A DNA stretch of 64,000 nucleotides from positions 62,001-126,000 of the forward strand of contig JAGAZJ010000016.1 of assembly GCA_018110925.1 (NCBI GenBank), in the 5' to 3' direction. A model generated the notes under the pieces. It saw only the letters and a list, made by a program, of their open reading frames with translations, was not told the origin of the DNA and searched no databases. The stretch is from Oscillospiraceae bacterium. GTDB lineage: Bacteria > Bacillota > Clostridia > Oscillospirales > Ruminococcaceae. The stretch's first letter is position 1; each line of letters opens with the position of its first letter. A program made the translations under genes and the position numbers. Positions 61,501 through 64,000 of the stretch are shown piece by piece.

Positions 61501-63192
61501 AACGGATATGATCACATCCGCAGAGAATGTGTGATATCTCTTTGCAAAGCGCATGACTATCAGCCATACAAGGCTGAGGGCAACAGCCGCCGCAGGTGCG
61601 TATACTCCGAAGAGCTTGCCCGCCTCACAGGCTGTCAGGATCACCGCAGGTGCGACAGCATAAAGCGATGCCTTGTCCCCCCTGTACGCTGTTATCAGAA
61701 ACTGAACGGTCACGCACAGGGCTGAGATCATCACGGGCAGGCTGAATCCACCGTTAGCGATCATGATAATCAGACCGACAGCTATAACAGCGCCGGATGC
61801 AATGATCCTTACGGCAGATACGGCACTTCTCAGACTGTCGGGCACCATATCCATAAAGCTCAGCACGCTGTAAACTATCATCACCAGTGAGAACAGCAGC
61901 AGACCGCTGTCAATGCTATCGGGGCGCACCGCAAGATACGCACCTATCATGATATACACGCAGAATGCGAGCATATCCGAGCTTTTCTGACTTCTCCTGA
62001 GGGCGCTTATCAGAAAAGCCGCAGAGAATATCAGCACAGGTACTGCGAATATATGCGACCCGTCCGACAGGAACAGGGACACAAGCGCAGAGACATATAT
62101 ATTCTCCGAAACAAAGAAGCTGTATTCATCCTTCAGGTTCTTGTTTATATGCTCGGAGCGCTTTATCGGTCCCTCAAACATCATAATGACAAACGCCACG
62201 ACCGCCATCTCCGCCGCCGCAAACGCACCGTCAAGGAATACACCTATCGCCGCACCCGAAAGGGTTATGAAGATATATCCTGCTCTGGCGGCTCGCCTGC
62301 TGTCATAGTGTACGGCGCCTGTGAGCGAGCATATCCCTGCGCACAGAGCCATGACGGATATGACAAGGCCGCCGTTGTTGTCAGAGAACGAAAAGCCGTC
62401 GCCGAACACTTTCAGCACCGCCGCAGAGAACACTGCCGCAGGCAGAAAGACCGAGCCCAGGATATAGAACACCTTGCCGGCAGAGGGAAGCTCCAGCTTT
62501 TTCTCTGCGATGATGTGTATGACAAAGAACAGCACCGAAAAGCTGATAAGCACCGCTCCACGTCCGAGAGAGGACAGCATCCCCCATGCCGACCCTGCGA
62601 ACACAAATCCCGCAAGGCTGACGAACAGTGTGCCCAGTGCAAGTATTATGTTTATGGGAGAGGCAGGCTTTTTCTCTGTCTGAGGTTCACTGTGCGAATT
62701 CCGATATTCGGCAGGCCGAACATCGGAGACAGGTCTGCTCTGCTGACCGCTCACAGCGCCGTATGTATATACGGGCGGCGAAGCCTTTCTCTGCGGTGCA
62801 GAGTATACAGGCCGTGCGGGCTGTACCGGTCTGACAGGTCCGGCGACTTGTGAAGTCTGCACAGGCTTTGCCTGTTCCTGGACGGCCTGCTCCCGACGTT
62901 TATCCGCCGCAGGAACAGATGACGGTACAGCAGGCGTCTCAGCCCTTGCCGTTTCAGCGGGCGGTGCCTCATGCTCGTATTTTTTGTCCCAGCTCTCATC
63001 ACGGAACATCCGGCCGCTCAGATGGATGTCCGAAAGCTTTGCACGGAGTATGTTCAGCTCGCTTTTCAGATAGCGCTCATTCTCCCGAAGATCCTTGGTT
63101 TTCCGCTTTTCCGACATAAGCAGGACAAAAAGCGGTATGGGAGATAACACCCATATTACTGCCAACACAGCAAAAACCGTATTGATGTCCAA
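58567..63192 (-). CDS. Giant polytopic membrane protein
   Basis: I prefer TTG 63192 (read MDINTVFAVLAVIWVLSPIP) because GGGGGG lies 7 nt upstream; the frame opens at 63240. 1541 residues. One N-terminal helix, then a cytosolic coiled-coil-like stretch (KTKDLRENERYLKSELNILR) and a Pro/Ala/Val-rich linker of about 120 residues. From residue ~185 to ~1520 there is an almost unbroken series of about forty or more membrane helices, and finally a basic tail. No nucleotide-binding, glycosyltransferase or transporter motif stands out; the build is like the large DUF2157/DUF2339-type proteins. Monocistronic. Function unknown. Confidence 0.85.
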   Translation of the reverse strand: MDINTVFAVLAVIWVLSPIPLFVLLMSEKRKTKDLRENERYLKSELNILRAKLSDIHLSGRMFRDESWDKKYEHEAPPAETARAETPAVPSSVPAADKRREQAVQEQAKPVQTSQVAGPVRPVQPARPVYSAPQRKASPPVYTYGAVSGQQSRPVSDVRPAEYRNSHSEPQTEKKPASPINIILALGTLFVSLAGFVFAGSAWGMLSSLGRGAVLISFSVLFFVIHIIAEKKLELPSAGKVFYILGSVFLPAAVFSAAVLKVFGDGFSFSDNNGGLVISVMALCAGICSLTGAVHYDSRRAARAGYIFITLSGAAIGVFLDGAFAAAEMAVVAFVIMMFEGPIKRSEHINKNLKDEYSFFVSENIYVSALVSLFLSDGSHIFAVPVLIFSAAFLISALRRSQKSSDMLAFCVYIMIGAYLAVRPDSIDSGLLLFSLVMIVYSVLSFMDMVPDSLRSAVSAVRIIASGAVIAVGLIIMIANGGFSLPVMISALCVTVQFLITAYRGDKASLYAVAPAVILTACEAGKLFGVYAPAAAVALSLVWLIVMRFAKRYHTFSADVIISVFSAAELAAASRREYAVADVSAVLWVMLMACAFICALRPKEGMGLFGRISAAVSVLMMVFPAYLYTHDAEMTLTAVAVCQALFSVLAVIVPVEKRGFAKPFECGFAVVGAVSLILAAINGLDDSGLVVPLCIAGYFIVRSIVIRQSKEVDFIFGFGSDMVFCLYFGLMLFVSAPPVCTAALFVCLIVTAALSDGKVRAWALPAALLLLIVPVRKYITDADMSATITASVYGIVTAAAVFFGKGIRKNLIILFPALLIPVITAADTRCITALGAVGAAAFLCTAAMQFRKEHNKLRILLSAVTCAAFYVAAFCNIGINDDLSRLIGVALWIFTVVSLALGRDNISKWLFPVSLMSLYLPMTAFIGNNNAELFRDVSGAASAAVFIIGMFLTGGRRMQFKAAGALLLSLPAFIYTVYGQECSFTLAAVTAAVLILYSTVGKESRSMRRFAALCISLSILFVLSGLCADIHIYNVPARVVFGLIWLCIPVAFTREYRRNGGSYEEIAVLVSLPVSYIVAMMIFDIPDLSMDKGALSFAAMIAVMCIYRLLCLSGRLISQKMAHLIMPISLVLLFVIDETTLPYVLCTAAVLAVSFADAYLSDKSGHRRYIYPTFAALMLLAYKCAKCMGGEHTRELVAVCLTAAAVLVMLPSLLTNRTFGRASKAFTFGIMPVVSAYLMISAVISHSLIILICSYVLAALSASAAYGMENTLLMYVLLPFVHIGTYMFTLDGNTLFTLIPAAVTMITGRLMFRNTLAKSRRFSDAFAITSVFGIAPLLAADDRFTRWWAMLALAVWFVSLYRKGDKPVVRNTFLTLAACLTIPLWWFEPFFEVPEIVRTEVSLVPTVIALALIYLIHKAHREAVDKVAFIAAVIELLILFLDAAKTGYAFDAVFLGGVILCILGLSFVYRQKRWFALAVCAAVAEALLMTVKLWNSRIWWVYLLIAGVILIAVGIGNEMKKKRMERGEKTRLEKVMEEWTW

Positions 63193-63361
63193 GATACGCC
63201 CCCCTTTATCTATGACCCCTTTTACCGTACAGTATAGCACAACTTTACCGTGATTTCAAGGAAAAGCAGGTGAAAATCCTGTGTAATCCCGATTTACAGG
63301 CACAAAGTCCGCCTGTCATTTTGTCTGACACTTGTGTGCTGTATTTGTGCAAAAAGCCGAT

Positions 63362-63449
63362 TTGCCAAGTATACTGTGCAAAAGTGTTGACAAGTTTACT
63401 TGGCAATGATATAATACACCCATGAACGAAATGCAAAGTTAACTTTGCA
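63362..63449 (+). promoter_or_regulatory. Promoter with nested operators for the small membrane protein/XRE pair
   Basis: TTGACA (63387-63392), 17 bp, TATAAT (63410-63415). TTGCCAAGTA (63362-63371) and TACTTGGCAA (63397-63406) form an inverted repeat around the -35, and TGCAAAGTTAACTTTGCA (63432-63449) is a perfect palindrome in the leader. These are probable sites for the XRE regulator two genes down. Confidence 0.75.
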
Positions 63450-63468
63450 AAAGAAAGGGAGTGCGGCT

Positions 63469-63816
63469 ATGACCAGAGAAGAGGTACTGTCAAGAAGCCG
63501 TAAGGAAAACAGCGGCGCCGACCTTGTCTCCCTGCGTATCGCAGGTGTATCAAGAGGTCTGGCGGGCGCAGGCGTTATGATCATAGGCGCTGTGCTGAAC
63601 CTTATAGCAAGTATAAGATATGATGCAAGGTCACCCGTATTCTGGGCGATGTTCTTCGGCTATTCGGCAATACAGGGTATAAGCGCATTCATACTTATGA
63701 AGAAAAACGGCATAAACGGCAGATCATGGCTGTGGCTGGCATACGGTGCGTTTATGGGGATCATGACCGTAATGGCAGTGGCGGAGTTCTTTCGCTATTA
63801 TGAGGCTGCGGTGTGA
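63469..63816 (+). CDS. Small membrane protein (DUF6442-like) paired with XRE regulator
   Basis: ATG 63469 (MTREEVLSRSRKENSGADLV) follows GGGAGTGCGGCT. 115 residues: a short charged N-terminus, then three membrane helices (about 30-50, 58-78, 88-108). The MTREEVLSRSRKEN-type start is familiar from small Firmicute membrane proteins that travel with a helix-turn-helix gene. Its stop overlaps the regulator start by one base. Function unknown. Confidence 0.8.
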   Translation: MTREEVLSRSRKENSGADLVSLRIAGVSRGLAGAGVMIIGAVLNLIASIRYDARSPVFWAMFFGYSAIQGISAFILMKKNGINGRSWLWLAYGAFMGIMTVMAVAEFFRYYEAAV

Positions 63817-64000
63817 TGGACGACAGGCTCATACTGCACAACAGGCTCAGGGAAGTGCGCTCAGAGCTCAAACTGTCTCAGTCCGAGCTGGCTGAGATGG
63901 TAGGTGTTTCCCGCAATACAATCAGCTCCATTGAGACAGGTCAGTACAGTCCCACTGCCAAGCTGGCGCTGATATTGTGCATCGCACTCGACAAAAAATT
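63816..64000 (+). CDS. XRE-family transcriptional regulator (partial)
   Basis: Cut by the window end after 61 codons. It reads MDDRLILHNRLREVRSELKL and SQSELAEMVGVSRNTISSIE, a Cro/CI-type helix-turn-helix with the recognition helix at about residues 31-45. Short regulators of this type (YozG-like, under 80 residues) pair with small membrane proteins, as here. Probably binds the palindromes at 63362-63449. Confidence 0.88.
   Translation, partial: MDDRLILHNRLREVRSELKLSQSELAEMVGVSRNTISSIETGQYSPTAKLALILCIALDKK

Overview
The window looks like chromosome of an anaerobic, low-to-mid GC Firmicute of the class Clostridia, most likely a Ruminococcus-type gut or rumen bacterium. This is inferred from the general gene content, the strong AGGAGG ribosome-binding sites with frequent GTG/TTG starts, TGnTATAAT promoters, SecDF as separate genes and a Suv3-like helicase. 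No 16S rRNA, tRNA or CRISPR array was seen, so the genus is a judgement, not a measurement. Nearly all genes from 1 to 15.3 kb and from 26.6 to 41.5 kb lie on the minus strand.

Region by region. 1-2.1 kb: a partial lipoprotein behind a CorC/HlyC-like CBS protein. 2.4-7.0 kb: a tightly overlapping three-gene operon (DUF2156-like protein, MATE transporter fused to an ATPase-like domain, ATP-grasp fused to a GNAT domain) that reads like synthesis and export of a small amino-acid- or peptide-like compound. 7.4-16.0 kb: the most unusual region. It holds six tandem paralogous small secreted proteins and one 855-residue secreted protein. Nine promoters share a YTGCAAA-N4-YTGCAAA box just upstream of an extended -10; two of these drive no recognisable gene. 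The block is flanked by inverted copies of a roughly 100-bp element. 16.2-18.4 kb: a membrane histidine kinase and a response regulator with a SARP-like winged-helix output, the obvious candidate to read those boxes, since SARP regulators bind 11-bp-spaced direct repeats. 18.4-19.9 kb: decayed IS21 and IS5 transposases and two very small ORFs with good expression signals.

19.9-25.1 kb: a phosphorelay operon (REC-GGDEF-EAL, Hpt, hybrid kinase with two receivers). 25.7-31.6 kb: a prohibitin-like protein, then a PadR-controlled polyferredoxin cluster, a copper P-type ATPase and a transglutaminase-like protein. 31.8-41.5 kb: Nudix, AlkD-like, SecF/SecD, a diguanylate cyclase, enolase, and a sulfur/tRNA operon (cysteine desulfurase, NYN/PIN-like protein, ThiI). 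41.7-46.8 kb (plus strand): a chemoreceptor, a zinc-ribbon protein, an AI-2E family transporter and DAHP synthase. 46.9-49.5 kb: tsaE, a methyltransferase, a frameshifted HAD phosphatase and tsaB. 49.5-56.8 kb: a GNAT protein, then a six-gene operon containing an EAL protein, a Suv3-like helicase, a histidine phosphatase, a membrane protein and an RluA pseudouridine synthase. 57.1-64 kb: an SPFH protein with a ribbon-helix-helix partner, a pair of 86-bp repeats, a very large polytopic membrane protein, and a small membrane protein with an XRE regulator cut by the window end.

My reading of the main theme: the kinase/SARP pair at 16.2-18.4 kb probably switches on, from many separate but nearly identical promoters, a battery of exported single-domain proteins plus one large repeat-bearing, helix-rich exported protein. 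The function of the exported proteins is not known to me. The regulatory link is inferred from adjacency, operator geometry and promoter identity.
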